Assembly (NCBI RefSeq): GCF_004795735.1
Contig: NZ_CP039247.1
Location: forward strand, 1,488,001-1,552,000
Length of the DNA stretch: 64,000 nucleotides
Source: Corynebacterium endometrii
GTDB taxonomy: Bacteria; Actinomycetota; Actinomycetes; Mycobacteriales; Mycobacteriaceae
Reading direction: 5' to 3'
The notes below the pieces were generated by a model, which saw only the letters and a program-made list of their open reading frames with translations, ran no database searches and was not told the origin of the DNA. The position numbers and the translations under genes are program-made. Positions 30,604-40,645 of this stretch are shown piece by piece. Position 1 is the first letter of the stretch. Each line of letters begins with the position of its first letter.

Positions 30604-31194
30604 CTAAGAAGCCGGCGCAACCGCGGCGCGCTGGCGGGCGATGGCTAAAACGGCATCGCAGCAGCGCGAGTTAATCAACTCAGGGTCATCCCCACGCTCC
30701 ACGGCGGTAAACCCCGCCACCACCACGCTGTTAACCATTTCTCCCGTAAAGAGAGCAGTTTCAGGGTCAAAGTGGCGTAGAACCGCGGTGATTTCCCGCA
30801 TGAGCGTCACATATAATTCGGTTATCCTCTCCGGAAGCTTCCCGGTAAGCCCTTCTGCGAGTTCCATAAGCCAGACGTTCCTGCCATCGGCGGCGATGAG
30901 CAAGTTGGTCCTCACGTAGGCCTCGAGCGCAACTTCCGGATCCTCGGCCTCGCGCACGGCGCGAAGGATGGTCCCAAACATTTCAGGCACGTGGCGTTCC
31001 ATCACCATGCCGCGCAGCTGATCGAGCGATTTCACGTAGCGGTAGAGGGAATTGCGGGCCAGCCCTACACGATCCGCCACGGCTCCAACCGTCAGCGCCT
31101 CGGCGCCGCCTACCTGCACAATTTCCTCCGCGGCGTCAACGATGGCGCGCATCGTTTTCTCGCGGTTTGCTTCTCGGCGGCTCATAACAATCAT
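30604..31194 (-). CDS. TetR-family transcriptional regulator
   Basis: 196 residues. N-terminal helix-turn-helix TetR domain (about 10-55: REANREKTMRAIVDAAEEI, then LTVGAVADRVGLARNSLYRYV) and an all-helical ligand domain. Likely a repressor of itself and the AEC transporter downstream. A tetO-like inverted repeat lies 45 bases upstream of the ATG. An in-frame ATG at 31185 is an alternative start. The ligand is unknown, possibly the transported acid. Confidence 0.88.
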   Translation of the reverse strand: MIVMSRREANREKTMRAIVDAAEEIVQVGGAEALTVGAVADRVGLARNSLYRYVKSLDQLRGMVMERHVPEMFGTILRAVREAEDPEVALEAYVRTNLLIAADGRNVWLMELAEGLTGKLPERITELYVTLMREITAVLRHFDPETALFTGEMVNSVVVAGFTAVERGDDPELINSRCCDAVLAIARQRAAVAPAS

Positions 31195-31238
31195 TAAATC
31201 ACCAATAATTTATTTTTCCCACGCAATCCCCCATATGG

Positions 31239-31260
31239 AGTGATAGGTTTTCCTATCACT
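31239..31260. promoter_or_regulatory. Operator candidate for the TetR-family regulator
   Basis: AGTGATAGG (31239-31247) and CCTATCACT (31252-31260) form a perfect 9-bp inverted repeat with a TTTT spacer. The half-sites resemble those of the classical tet operator (CTATCA/TGATAG). It lies in the AT-rich region upstream of the regulator gene. Confidence 0.7.
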
Positions 31261-31526
31261 AAACCGTTACGCACCCTCCCAGCAAACCCAACCGCCAAGC
31301 GCGCACACAACACGCTCCCCCGCCTTGCATCCCGCCAGGCTTCGGCGGCGGCACCCAAACGGGCCAGCGCATGCTCGCGGACCGAGCCATCCTTATAGCT
31401 TAGAGCGCCCTTTCCGCTGGACCGCGGCTGCAGTTAAGGATTCATTCGCTAACTCTGGAGGCGCCTACGCATTTGCCATAGATCCACCGCACGCACATAC
31501 CTTGCGGCTCGTGGGCCATGAGAAAA
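31261..31526. other. Spacer with no gene seen
   Basis: Between the TetR operator and the pnp terminator. Frames here are short and show no family resemblance. Confidence 0.5.
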
Positions 31527-31568
31527 AGGGCGCTGCCTTAGCGAACACAGTCAGTAAGGCAGCGCCCT
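31527..31568 (-). terminator. Terminator of pnp
   Basis: Perfect 14-bp stem AGGGCGCTGCCTTA (31527-31540) with TAAGGCAGCGCCCT (31555-31568). On the minus strand it is followed by TTTTC, a good rho-independent signal 36 bases past the stop. Confidence 0.88.
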
Positions 31569-31604
31569 CATGCACCTGGATTAGGCGGCACGGTGATGCG
31601 AGGT

Positions 31605-33857
31605 TTAATCCTCTTCTACAGGAACCAAGGAGATCTTGCCGCGGTTATCAATATCCGCGATCTCAACCTGAACCTTGTCACCAACGTTGACCACATCTTC
31701 AACCTTCTCGATGCGCTCATCGCCACCGAGCTTGGAGATGTGGATCAGGCCGTCCTTGCCTGGGGTCAGGGAAACGAATGCGCCGAAGGCGACCGTCTTG
31801 ACGACGGTACCCAGGAAGCGCTCGCCAACCTTTGGCAGCTGCGGATTAGCAATAGAGTTGATCTTCTCCAGCGCAGCGTCGGCAGCCTCACCGGTGGCAG
31901 CGGAGACGTAGACGGTGCCATCATCCTCGATGGAAACGTCAGCGCCGGTTTCCTCGGTGATGGAATTGATGGTCTTGCCCTTAGGACCAATCAGCTCGCC
32001 GATCTTGTTCATCGGAATCTTCACGGAGGTGATCTTTGGTGCCAAGGAATTCATCTCATCCGGACCGTCAATCACTTCAGCCATGGTGTCAAGGATGGTC
32101 TGGCGTGCATCGCGGGCCTGCTCAAGGGCTTCGGCCAGGACCTTGGATGGGATGCCATCCAGCTTGGTGTCCAGCTGCAGCGCAGTGATGAACTGGGAGG
32201 TACCAGCGACCTTGAAGTCCATGTCGCCGAATGCATCCTCAGCGCCGAGGATGTCAGTCAGGGCGACGAACTTTTCCTTGCCATCAACCTCGCCTGAGAC
32301 CAAGCCCATCGCGATACCCGCGACTGGAGCCTTCAGCGGAACGCCAGCGTTGTACAGGGACAAGGTGGAAGCACACACGGAGCCCATGGAGGTAGAGCCG
32401 TTAGACCCCAGCGCCTCGGAAACCTGACGGATTGCATAGGGGAATTCCTCACGGGACGGGATCACCGGAATCAACGCGCGCTCCGCCAGCGCACCATGGC
32501 CAATCTCGCGGCGCTTGGGCGAACCGACGCGTCCGGTCTCACCGGTGGAGTATGGAGGGAAGTTGTAGTGATGCATGTAGCGCTTGTGATCCACTGGCCC
32601 CAGGGAATCAATCTGCTGCTCCATCTTGAGCATGTCCAGGGTGGTTACGCCCATGATCTGGGTCTCGCCGCGCTCGAACAGGGAAGAACCGTGCGCGCGT
32701 GGGATGAGTTCAACCTCGACGCCCAGATCACGAATATCGGTGACGCCACGGCCGTCGATGCGGAAGCCCTCGGTGAGGATCTTCTGGCGCACGATCTTCT
32801 TCATGACCGCGTTGTAAGCGTTGCGAATCTGCTTGGAAGCGTCCTCGGCGTCAAAGGTTTCTAGAAGCTCTTCCTCGACATCTTCCATGTATTCATTGGT
32901 TGCGTCGTCACGGTCCTGCTTGCCCGGAATGGTCAGCAGCTCAGACAGCTTCTTGGAGGCCTTCTTCTCAACCGCATCGAACACCTCGTCGGTGTACGGA
33001 GGGAACAGCGGGAACTCCTGGGTCTCCTTGGCGGCCCGCTCAGCCAGGCCAGCCTGCGCTTCGCACAGGGTCTTGATGAACGGCTTGGCAGCCTCAAGCC
33101 CCTCGGCAACGGTAGACTCCTGAGGCGCTGGTGCGCCATTCGCTACGCGCTCAGCAACGGTCTTACCTGCGCCGGCTTCGACCATCATGATCGCTACGTC
33201 TTCAACGGTCTTCTTGCCCTGCTTACGCTCGACAATGCGTCCGGCCACAACCATTTCAAACAGGGCGCGCTCATGCTGCTCGGCGTTAGGGAACGCAACC
33301 CATTGGCCCTTCGGGTGCTTGTCATCGGCGATCAGGGCAACGCGAACGCCGCCTACCGGCCCGGAAACTGGAAGACCGGACAGCTGGGTGGAAGCAGAAG
33401 CGCCGTTGATGGCGACTACGTCGTAGTATTCCTCTGGGTCCATGGACAAAACGGTGACTACTACCTGGACCTCATTGCGCAGGCCCTTAACAAAGGTAGG
33501 GCGCAGCGGGCGGTCAATCAGGCGGCAAGCCAGGATAGCCTCCGTGGACGGGCGGCCTTCGCGGCGGAAGAAGGAACCCGGAATCTTGCCCGCCGCATAC
33601 ATGCGCTCTTCCACATCCACGGTCAGCGGGAAGAAATCAAAGCCTTCGCGCGGCTGGTTGGACGCGGTGGTGGTTGACAACAGCATGGTGTCATCATCGA
33701 GATAAGTGGTAACGGAGCCGCCCGCCTGGCGGGCCAGCTGGCCGGTCTCGAAGCGGATGGTGCGGGTACCAAAATCGCCATTATCCAAGGTAGCGATTGC
33801 TTCAGTGATGCCGAATTCCTCATCGACAACGAATTCAACAGCGTTCTTAGCGCTCAT
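31605..33857 (-). CDS. pnp: Polyribonucleotide nucleotidyltransferase (PNPase)
   Basis: 750 residues. Phosphorolytic 3'-5' exoribonuclease (guanosine pentaphosphate synthetase-type in actinobacteria). Two RNase PH-like domains are visible, with [22 protein letters not shown] and [26 protein letters not shown] as catalytic-core landmarks. A KH domain ([15 protein letters not shown]) and an S1 domain ([18 protein letters not shown]) finish the protein. It trims RNA together with RNase J. The ribosome site lies inside a small hairpin loop (33864-33880). Confidence 0.97.
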   Translation of the reverse strand: MSAKNAVEFVVDEEFGITEAIATLDNGDFGTRTIRFETGQLARQAGGSVTTYLDDDTMLLSTTTASNQPREGFDFFPLTVDVEERMYAAGKIPGSFFRREGRPSTEAILACRLIDRPLRPTFVKGLRNEVQVVVTVLSMDPEEYYDVVAINGASASTQLSGLPVSGPVGGVRVALIADDKHPKGQWVAFPNAEQHERALFEMVVAGRIVERKQGKKTVEDVAIMMVEAGAGKTVAERVANGAPAPQESTVAEGLEAAKPFIKTLCEAQAGLAERAAKETQEFPLFPPYTDEVFDAVEKKASKKLSELLTIPGKQDRDDATNEYMEDVEEELLETFDAEDASKQIRNAYNAVMKKIVRQKILTEGFRIDGRGVTDIRDLGVEVELIPRAHGSSLFERGETQIMGVTTLDMLKMEQQIDSLGPVDHKRYMHHYNFPPYSTGETGRVGSPKRREIGHGALAERALIPVIPSREEFPYAIRQVSEALGSNGSTSMGSVCASTLSLYNAGVPLKAPVAGIAMGLVSGEVDGKEKFVALTDILGAEDAFGDMDFKVAGTSQFITALQLDTKLDGIPSKVLAEALEQARDARQTILDTMAEVIDGPDEMNSLAPKITSVKIPMNKIGELIGPKGKTINSITEETGADVSIEDDGTVYVSAATGEAADAALEKINSIANPQLPKVGERFLGTVVKTVAFGAFVSLTPGKDGLIHISKLGGDERIEKVEDVVNVGDKVQVEIADIDNRGKISLVPVEED

Positions 33858-33863
33858 AAAAGT

Positions 33864-33880
33864 ATGAATCTCCTATTCAT
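33864..33880 (-). promoter_or_regulatory. Hairpin presenting the pnp ribosome site
   Basis: On the minus strand ATGAAT-AGGAG-ATTCAT forms a perfect 6-bp stem with the ribosome site AGGAG as the whole 5-base loop. The site is 12 bases before the pnp ATG. Confidence 0.5.
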
Positions 33881-34211
33881 GTTCGGCGATCGTCGGTGCC
33901 GCCGAGTGTCAAGTGTGTTGACGAAAAAATTGCAACGAGAATGAATCCTACCAGCACCGTTGCCTTTTCGCTCACCGTGTGGCGCGAAACTCCCTCACCG
34001 TGGCTCCCCCACGCAGCCCCACAGGCCAGCCCGCTTCCCCACTGACATCACAACAACCCCGCCCCGCACGAGCTTTGCGCACGCACCAGTGCTCCATGCG
34101 CCATAGACCACATGCCTTGCGGTTTCTCATCGCTACCTTTCCCCAGCGCGCGGTTACCGCCCAGGGCGGCGCGTGGTTATATGGCCTAGCCTTTGACCCC
34201 ACCAACAGCGA
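33881..34211. other. Spacer between pnp and rpsO
   Basis: No convincing gene. A TAGGAT hexamer on the minus strand (33950-33945) is a good -10 candidate for pnp and would give a leader of about 80 bases. The rest shows no feature I can support. Confidence 0.45.
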
Positions 34212-34258
34212 AACGCCACCCCCGCTGGCTATCAGCAGAGATGGCGTTCGTAACTCGA
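34212..34258 (-). terminator. Hairpin downstream of rpsO
   Basis: AACGCCA (34212-34218) with TGGCGTT (34252-34258) and an inner GCTG/CAGC stem. It is followed on the minus strand by TCGCT and lacks a long T-run, so it may be a leaky terminator. Confidence 0.5.
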
Positions 34259-34278
34259 AAAGCGCTAAAGCCTCAGTA

Positions 34279-34548
34279 TTAGCGACGCAGGCCCAGGCGG
34301 GAAATCAGGTCGCGGTAGCGGTCAACGTTGTTGGCCGCGAGGTACTTCAGCAGGCCACGGCGGCGACCTACGAGCAACAGCAGGCCACGACGGGAGTGGT
34401 GGTCATGCTTGTGGTACTTCAGGTGCTCAGTCAGAGTGTTGATGCGGGAGGTCAGCAGTGCAACCTGCGCCTCTGGGGAACCGGTATCGGTCTCGTGAAG
34501 GCCGTACTCCTTAAGGATTTCAGCCTTCTTCTCAGTGCTCAATGCCAT
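34279..34548 (-). CDS. rpsO: 30S ribosomal protein S15
   Basis: 89 residues, the standard length. The family sequence is unmistakable: [20 protein letters not shown] and [19 protein letters not shown]. Binds 16S rRNA and the S6/S18 dimer in the platform of the small subunit. The ATG at 34548 is preceded by an AGGAG ribosome site 8 bases away; a start 5 codons earlier is unlikely. Promoter at 34669-34698. pnp lies downstream on the same strand, the classic rpsO-pnp order. Confidence 0.98.
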   Translation of the reverse strand: MALSTEKKAEILKEYGLHETDTGSPEAQVALLTSRINTLTEHLKYHKHDHHSRRGLLLLVGRRRGLLKYLAANNVDRYRDLISRLGLRR

Positions 34549-34668
34549 GGATTTACTCCTCATATTTCAGTCCACACAAAATTTTTAAACATCTTTCCAC
34601 GCGCGACGATCGCGGTGTAAAAGTGTTGCCGCAACTACTGTGGACCGCAGTCGCTAAGCCAAGCGGAC

Positions 34669-34698
34669 ATTCTACGGCATGGCCCGCTGCTTAATCAA
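34669..34698 (-). promoter_or_regulatory. rpsO promoter
   Basis: On the minus strand, TTGATT (34698-34693) and TAGAAT (34674-34669) are separated by 18 bases. This predicts a leader of about 110 bases for rpsO. Confidence 0.65.
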
Positions 34699-34726
34699 GG
34701 CATTGGCCCCGCCCCAGCCCCGGGGG

Positions 34727-35671
34727 TCAGGCCAACGCCGTGGCCATCCTCTCCATCAGGCGGGCCACGAACCGCTCCGCATCCACCCCCACTGCGACTC
34801 TGGAGCGCCGCGAGGGCCCCATCTGAGTCTCATCGCCAATGGTGCGCCCGCGCGTAGGCCCCTCCACGTCGACCTTCATCGCGTGAGGCAGCCAGGTGAT
34901 AATCGAATCGTCTTCGGCCGCGGCTACGGCCAGGGGATCGTGCAGACCACATCCGCCAAGGTACGGAGCCGTTACGGCATAGGCATCGATGTAATAATCA
35001 AGCATGTCAGCATAGGTGCGGCCCGCAGCCGTACCCAGGCCACGCCACGTGGCCGTATGCTCCGTGGTTAGCAGTGTCTGAAGCGTGACGTCCAGGCCCA
35101 CCATCGAAATATCACGGCTTTGCCGCAGCATGTAATCGCTGGCCGGGGGATCCTGGTGCACGTTGGCCTCGGACCAGGGGGTGACATTGCCCGGCACGGT
35201 AAGGGCCCCGCCCATGAACACAATGCGGGCATTGTGGGCGAAATCCTCGGACTGCTTCATAGCCTGGGCCACCGTGGTTGACGGCCCCGTGGACACAATC
35301 ACTAAGTCATCGCCATGGCTCGCCACGGCGCCTATCAGAAAGTCCACCGCCGAGCCTGCTTGCACCCCGCGGCTGCTGCGGGCAACGTCTACGTTGCCAA
35401 TGCCATTGCCGCCATGGATGAAACGGGAAATCTCAAGAACCTCAAAGCCCTGCCTATCACTGGCATGCCCTGGCCCCGCATAGACCGGGATATCGGGCCG
35501 GGCAAGCAAGTCAAGCAGGGACAAGGTATTGGCCACGCCCTGTTCAACGGTGACGTTACCGTAGGTGCCCGTTACCGCCAGTAGTTCAAGGTCCGGGGAC
35601 CCCAAGGCATAGGCAAGGGCCAGCGCATCATCAATACCAGTATCTAGATCCAGGATGATTTTGCGAGCCAT
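34727..35671 (-). CDS. Inosine-uridine-preferring nucleoside hydrolase family protein
   Basis: 314 residues. The N-terminal calcium-binding signature DLDTGIDDALAL is diagnostic for the family, supported by GNVTVEQGVANTL, a central VIVSTGPSTTVAQAM and FMGGA, and CGLHDPLAVAAA near the C-terminus. It hydrolyses N-ribosyl bonds of nucleosides to release the base for salvage. A very strong ribosome site (GGAGGAGG) lies just upstream of the ATG. It follows ribF on the same strand after 18 bases, probably co-transcribed. Confidence 0.93.
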   Translation of the reverse strand: MARKIILDLDTGIDDALALAYALGSPDLELLAVTGTYGNVTVEQGVANTLSLLDLLARPDIPVYAGPGHASDRQGFEVLEISRFIHGGNGIGNVDVARSSRGVQAGSAVDFLIGAVASHGDDLVIVSTGPSTTVAQAMKQSEDFAHNARIVFMGGALTVPGNVTPWSEANVHQDPPASDYMLRQSRDISMVGLDVTLQTLLTTEHTATWRGLGTAAGRTYADMLDYYIDAYAVTAPYLGGCGLHDPLAVAAAEDDSIITWLPHAMKVDVEGPTRGRTIGDETQMGPSRRSRVAVGVDAERFVARLMERMATALA

Positions 35672-35689
35672 GGCTACACCTCCTCCGGT

Positions 35690-36750
<1,061 letters not shown>

Positions 36751-36757
36751 CCATGGC

Positions 36758-37672
36758 ATGACTGATCCCCTGAAGAACTCCGGCTTGGTGGTCGTGGACA
36801 AGCCCGCGGGCATGACCTCCCATGACGTTGTAGGCCGCCTGCGCAGGATCTTTGGCACCCGCAAGGTGGGCCACGCAGGCACATTGGACCCGATGGCCAC
36901 CGGTGTATTGGTTGCGGGAATCGAACGCGGCACCAAGTTCCTGGCCCACATGGTGGCCTCCACCAAGGCCTATGACGCGACTATCCGGCTGGGGGCCGCT
37001 ACGACTACCGACGACGCCGAGGGCGAGTTTCTCACCCATTCCTCCCCCGAGGCGCTATCCCTCATCACCGAAGCCGCAATTTCCGACGCCGTATCGGCGC
37101 TAACCGGCGAGATCATGCAGAAGCCCGCCGCCGTGTCCGCCATCAAGATTGGTGGAAAACGCGCCCACCAATTGGTCCGCGAGGGCGAAGAGGTGGACAT
37201 TCCGGCGCGCCCGGTGACCATCATGCGGTTCGATGTGCAGAGCATTCGCCGCGTCGAAGACGGTGGCAACCCGTACATCGATATTGAGGCCTCCGTGGCT
37301 TGTTCCTCCGGAACCTACATCCGGTCCCTGGCCCGGGACATGGGCAACGCCTTGGGCGTGGGAGGCCATCTCATCTCTCTCCGCCGCACTGAGGTGGGCC
37401 CCTTCACTTTGGCTGACGCCCGGGGCTTGGACGAGCTTGCTGATTCCCCGGTCCTTTCCCTCAGCCTGGATGAGGCGCTCGCCCGTTCCTATCCGGTGCT
37501 GAAAATCACGGAGGACGAAGCCGCAGCCCTCGCTATGGGTAAGTGGCTCGAGCCCCGTGGTCTCAAGGGCGTCCACGCCGCGGTTGCTCCTAACGGCCAG
37601 GCCATTGCGCTTGTCAAGGAGTCCGGGAAGCGCCTTTCTACGGTATTCGTGGCCCGCCCGTCCACGCTGTAG
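36758..37672 (+). CDS. truB: tRNA pseudouridine(55) synthase
   Basis: 304 residues. Makes the T-loop pseudouridine of tRNAs. The catalytic Asp44 lies in HAGTLDPMATGVL, and MQKPAAVSAIKIGGKRAHQL and CSSGTYIRSLARD are the other family motifs. The C-terminal region resembles the actinobacterial TruB C-terminal extension. The ATG 36758 is set by the family start (LVVVDKPAGMTSH) and by the TAGACT -10 box 7 bases upstream. Confidence 0.96.
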   Translation: MTDPLKNSGLVVVDKPAGMTSHDVVGRLRRIFGTRKVGHAGTLDPMATGVLVAGIERGTKFLAHMVASTKAYDATIRLGAATTTDDAEGEFLTHSSPEALSLITEAAISDAVSALTGEIMQKPAAVSAIKIGGKRAHQLVREGEEVDIPARPVTIMRFDVQSIRRVEDGGNPYIDIEASVACSSGTYIRSLARDMGNALGVGGHLISLRRTEVGPFTLADARGLDELADSPVLSLSLDEALARSYPVLKITEDEAAALAMGKWLEPRGLKGVHAAVAPNGQAIALVKESGKRLSTVFVARPSTL

Positions 37673-37744
37673 CACTGCGGATTCCCCCCTGTATTAAATG
37701 AATCGGGCCCGCTCCGCTACCCCATTGGGGTGCCCTGGGGCGGT

Positions 37745-38401
37745 TTACTCCACCAGGGTGGAAACAATCGCATACCCATCGCGTATTACCCAACGCCCGG
37801 TGATAAACGGCACGGGGGTGGGCCTGACCAACAGGTAGGAGATGAGCGTCCCGTCAGCGCGCAGATCGATTTCCGCCTCGCCGAAATCCAAGAACCTATG
37901 GGTCAAGGGAAACCAGGCCTTATAGGTGGCTTCCTTGGCGCAAAAGAGTATGCGGTCGGCGCAATCGATCCCCTCTTCACGCAGGCGTTCCAATTGTGGG
38001 CGCTCGCTGTTTCGCGCCACCATATCCAGGACCCCGTCCGGCAAGGGCCTCGCCGGCTCCGCATCGAGTCCCATCGATTTGATAGGACCGCTCGGCGCGG
38101 CCACCGCGGCCCGGAAGCCCTCCGTGTGTGTCATTGAACCCACGTACCCGCGCGGCCACAGGGGCATCCCCCTGTCACCTTTCAAAATGGGTTCGGAGCC
38201 CGTGTATCCCAACTCCGCCAGAGCTTGGTGTGCGCACCACCGCGCGTCACCGAACTCGGATTTGCGCAGTTCAACGCTGCGGGCCACGAGGGACTGCTCC
38301 AGTGGATGCAGGTGACTGTAATTGATAATGTCCGCTTCATCGGTATGGGTACGGACGTAGCAAAAACGAGCAGCATCAGGAAAAAGCTGATGATCAAGCA
38401 T
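37745..38401 (-). CDS. pptT: 4'-phosphopantetheinyl transferase (PptT/EntD type)
   Basis: 218 residues. Transfers phosphopantetheine from CoA to acyl- and peptidyl-carrier proteins, in corynebacteria chiefly FAS-I and the mycolate-condensing Pks13. Motifs: YVGSMTHTEGFRAAV, the Mg-binding GLDAEP, and FCAKEATYKAW. The start overlaps the end of the metallophosphoesterase gene by 8 bases. In M. tuberculosis the same two genes encode PptT and PptH, which have opposing activities. Confidence 0.92.
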   Translation of the reverse strand: MLDHQLFPDAARFCYVRTHTDEADIINYSHLHPLEQSLVARSVELRKSEFGDARWCAHQALAELGYTGSEPILKGDRGMPLWPRGYVGSMTHTEGFRAAVAAPSGPIKSMGLDAEPARPLPDGVLDMVARNSERPQLERLREEGIDCADRILFCAKEATYKAWFPLTHRFLDFGEAEIDLRADGTLISYLLVRPTPVPFITGRWVIRDGYAIVSTLVE

Positions 38402-39230
38402 GCCAGGTCCTCCCGCCGACTGTGCGTTGTGGCGATTCCGCAGTCAAAACCGGGTACGGCCATGCCCGCTCTTCATCGCGCTCCTGCCACTCGGACGGAT
38501 AGCCCAGGGAAGCCTCGATATGCGGCACCCCGTCCACAACCTCCACAGCGGGTATGTGAAGGTGGCCGTACACTACGGATTGCGCCTGGTAGCGTGTGGG
38601 CCACCCGCGCGTGTGACGCGTGCCGCACCATAATGAGATCTCCGGGTACCGCAGGCGCATGGTGGGCTCTTGGATTAAGGGCCAGTGATTAATGAGGACG
38701 GTAGGTCCGCTAATTCGCGACAGCCGCTTAATGGAATACGCCAGGCGGTCCCAGCACCAGGCGCGGATATCCACGAATGGGGCAATGGCGGCCTCATCGG
38801 TCATCATGATGGAGTTTTCCTCCGCCATGGAAAGGGCCTGCTCTACCGTGGTACCCGGCGGGCGGAAACTGTAGTCATACAGCGTAAAAAGCGGCACAAC
38901 GGTCACGCCCGCGAATACCGGATACGGGTCTTCCGGGGTGATGATGCCCAGTTCTCGGCAGCCGGCAACCAGGGCATCGTACTTCTCCCGGCCGCGGTGG
39001 CGATCCTGCGAGCGGGAGAACAATTCATGGTTGCCGGGAACCCAAATAACCTGTGCGAAGCGTGCGTTTAGCTCCGCCAGCACTTCCAGGATCAGCTCCG
39101 TGCGCTCAGCCACGTCCCCTGCCACGATCAGCCAATCGGATGCGTCCTCAGGCTGGATCTCGTCTATCTTGGCCCGATTTTTCTTAGCCGCCGCATGCAA
39201 ATCGGATACTGCCCATAGCGTGGTGGTCAT
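38394..39230 (-). CDS. pptH: Metallophosphoesterase, probable phosphopantetheinyl hydrolase
   Basis: 278 residues. Calcineurin-like phosphoesterase with all metal motifs: SDLH near the N-terminus, GDVAE, GNHE, LINHWPL and the closing YGHLH. In M. tuberculosis the neighbour of pptT (Rv2795c, PptH) removes phosphopantetheine from carrier proteins. The same position and overlap here support the assignment, but substrate activity is inferred. It overlaps dinF by 4 bases and pptT by 8, so all three are translationally coupled. Confidence 0.85.
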   Translation of the reverse strand: MTTTLWAVSDLHAAAKKNRAKIDEIQPEDASDWLIVAGDVAERTELILEVLAELNARFAQVIWVPGNHELFSRSQDRHRGREKYDALVAGCRELGIITPEDPYPVFAGVTVVPLFTLYDYSFRPPGTTVEQALSMAEENSIMMTDEAAIAPFVDIRAWCWDRLAYSIKRLSRISGPTVLINHWPLIQEPTMRLRYPEISLWCGTRHTRGWPTRYQAQSVVYGHLHIPAVEVVDGVPHIEASLGYPSEWQERDEERAWPYPVLTAESPQRTVGGRTWHA

Positions 39231-40645
39231 GATTGGTCCTGCCTTCCGCGCGCGGGTGGCTCCTTCCCCGTAGCCTCACTTGCTTCCACGGGTTTGTCCA
39301 CCACTGCCCACTTCATCGAGAGGAATCGGTAAATTACGGCTATCGTACGCAGGAAAATAAACGCCGCAAGGCCCATCCAGATGCCCGGCAGGCCGGCGCC
39401 CACGGCGTAGGCGATCCACACGCCCGGCACGAAACCAACGATGACAGAACCCACGGTAATGGTGCGCAGGAACGCCGCATCGCCGGCTCCCAAAAGCACG
39501 CCGTCTAGGGCAAAGAGCACGCCTCCAGCCACGACCATGACAACCATGATCCACCACGGCCAGGCCATGGCCTCTAGTACCGCCTCATCCGAAGTGAACA
39601 AGCGCGGGATGATACCGTTGCCCAGCACGAAGACCGACGCGAGACCGCCCGCGAAGACGGTGGAATACCACACGATCCGGTTGCCCACCGCGCGAGCATG
39701 ACGCGCTGAACCCGCCCCCAGCGCGGAGCCGATGAGCGTCTGTGCCGCAATAGCCAGGGAATCCAATATCAAGGATAGGAAATTCCACAGCTGCAGCAGG
39801 ACTTGGTGGGCCGCCAGCGAGGCGGTACCAAAGCGCGCGGCGACCGTTGCCGCGGATAGGAAAGCCACCTGGAAGCTTAGGGACCTGATGATGAGGTCAC
39901 GGCCCATAACCAGCTGCTTTTTGATAACAGCCGGCTGGATCTTCCACGAGCCTTCATGCTCGCGGTACAGCTCCCACAGGAACAGCGAAGCGATGATCCC
40001 CATGCCCAGGACGTTGGCCCACGCCGATCCCGGCAGGCCCCACCAGTGCACAAAGAACGGCACAGCGATGGCGCCGGGGATTAGCCCCGCCAGCGTGAAA
40101 ACGAGGGGCCTGCGCGTGTTTTGCACGCCGCGCATCCAGCCATTACCGGCCATTTCGATGAGCGTGAGTGGAATCGCTAACGCGGCAATGTTGAGCCACT
40201 GGGCGGCCATTGCACCCGTGCGCTCATCGCCGGCGAGCGCAACGGCAATAGTGTCGCTCAACAGCCACATCGCCAGTGCCAAAACGGTGCCCACAATGAC
40301 GGCAACCCACGTTGCCTGCACGCCTTCGGCAACCGCTTCCCTTCGCTGGCCCGCTCCGTAAAGCCGCGCGGAGCGCGCGGTGGTTCCATAAGACAGGAAG
40401 GTCAGCTGTGTGGTTACTACAGACTGGATGGCCGCGGCGGCCCCCAATGAAGCTAACGCGGCGCCTCCCAACCGCCCCACCACTGCCGTATCCAGAAGCA
40501 GGTAGAGCGGCATTGCCGCAAGCACCCCCAAGGCCGGAATGGCCAGGGAGAAAATGGACCGCGCGTCAACCTCTTCGGCGCGGATCGAGCCGGATTGTTC
40601 CGCCTCATCGGGCGCGGACGGGAAAGACCTATTGCGCTGAGCCAT
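39227..40645 (-). CDS. dinF: MATE-family efflux transporter (DinF type)
   Basis: 472 residues, about twelve hydrophobic helices in two similar halves, matching the MATE layout (N-terminal SIFSLAIPALGVLAAMPLYLLLDTAVVGRLGG). Multidrug/toxin:cation antiporter family; the compound exported is unknown. The start shares one base with the nrnA stop (TAATG) and the end overlaps pptH by 4 bases. The order nrnA-dinF matches M. tuberculosis Rv2837c-Rv2836c. Confidence 0.9.
   Translation of the reverse strand: MAQRNRSFPSAPDEAEQSGSIRAEEVDARSIFSLAIPALGVLAAMPLYLLLDTAVVGRLGGAALASLGAAAAIQSVVTTQLTFLSYGTTARSARLYGAGQRREAVAEGVQATWVAVIVGTVLALAMWLLSDTIAVALAGDERTGAMAAQWLNIAALAIPLTLIEMAGNGWMRGVQNTRRPLVFTLAGLIPGAIAVPFFVHWWGLPGSAWANVLGMGIIASLFLWELYREHEGSWKIQPAVIKKQLVMGRDLIIRSLSFQVAFLSAATVAARFGTASLAAHQVLLQLWNFLSLILDSLAIAAQTLIGSALGAGSARHARAVGNRIVWYSTVFAGGLASVFVLGNGIIPRLFTSDEAVLEAMAWPWWIMVVMVVAGGVLFALDGVLLGAGDAAFLRTITVGSVIVGFVPGVWIAYAVGAGLPGIWMGLAAFIFLRTIAVIYRFLSMKWAVVDKPVEASEATGKEPPARGRQDQS

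Noticed and set aside
37681-37700. CCCCCC run after truB as a 6C-type small RNA
   Set aside because: There is a single C-run without the two flanking hairpin stems of that RNA class.
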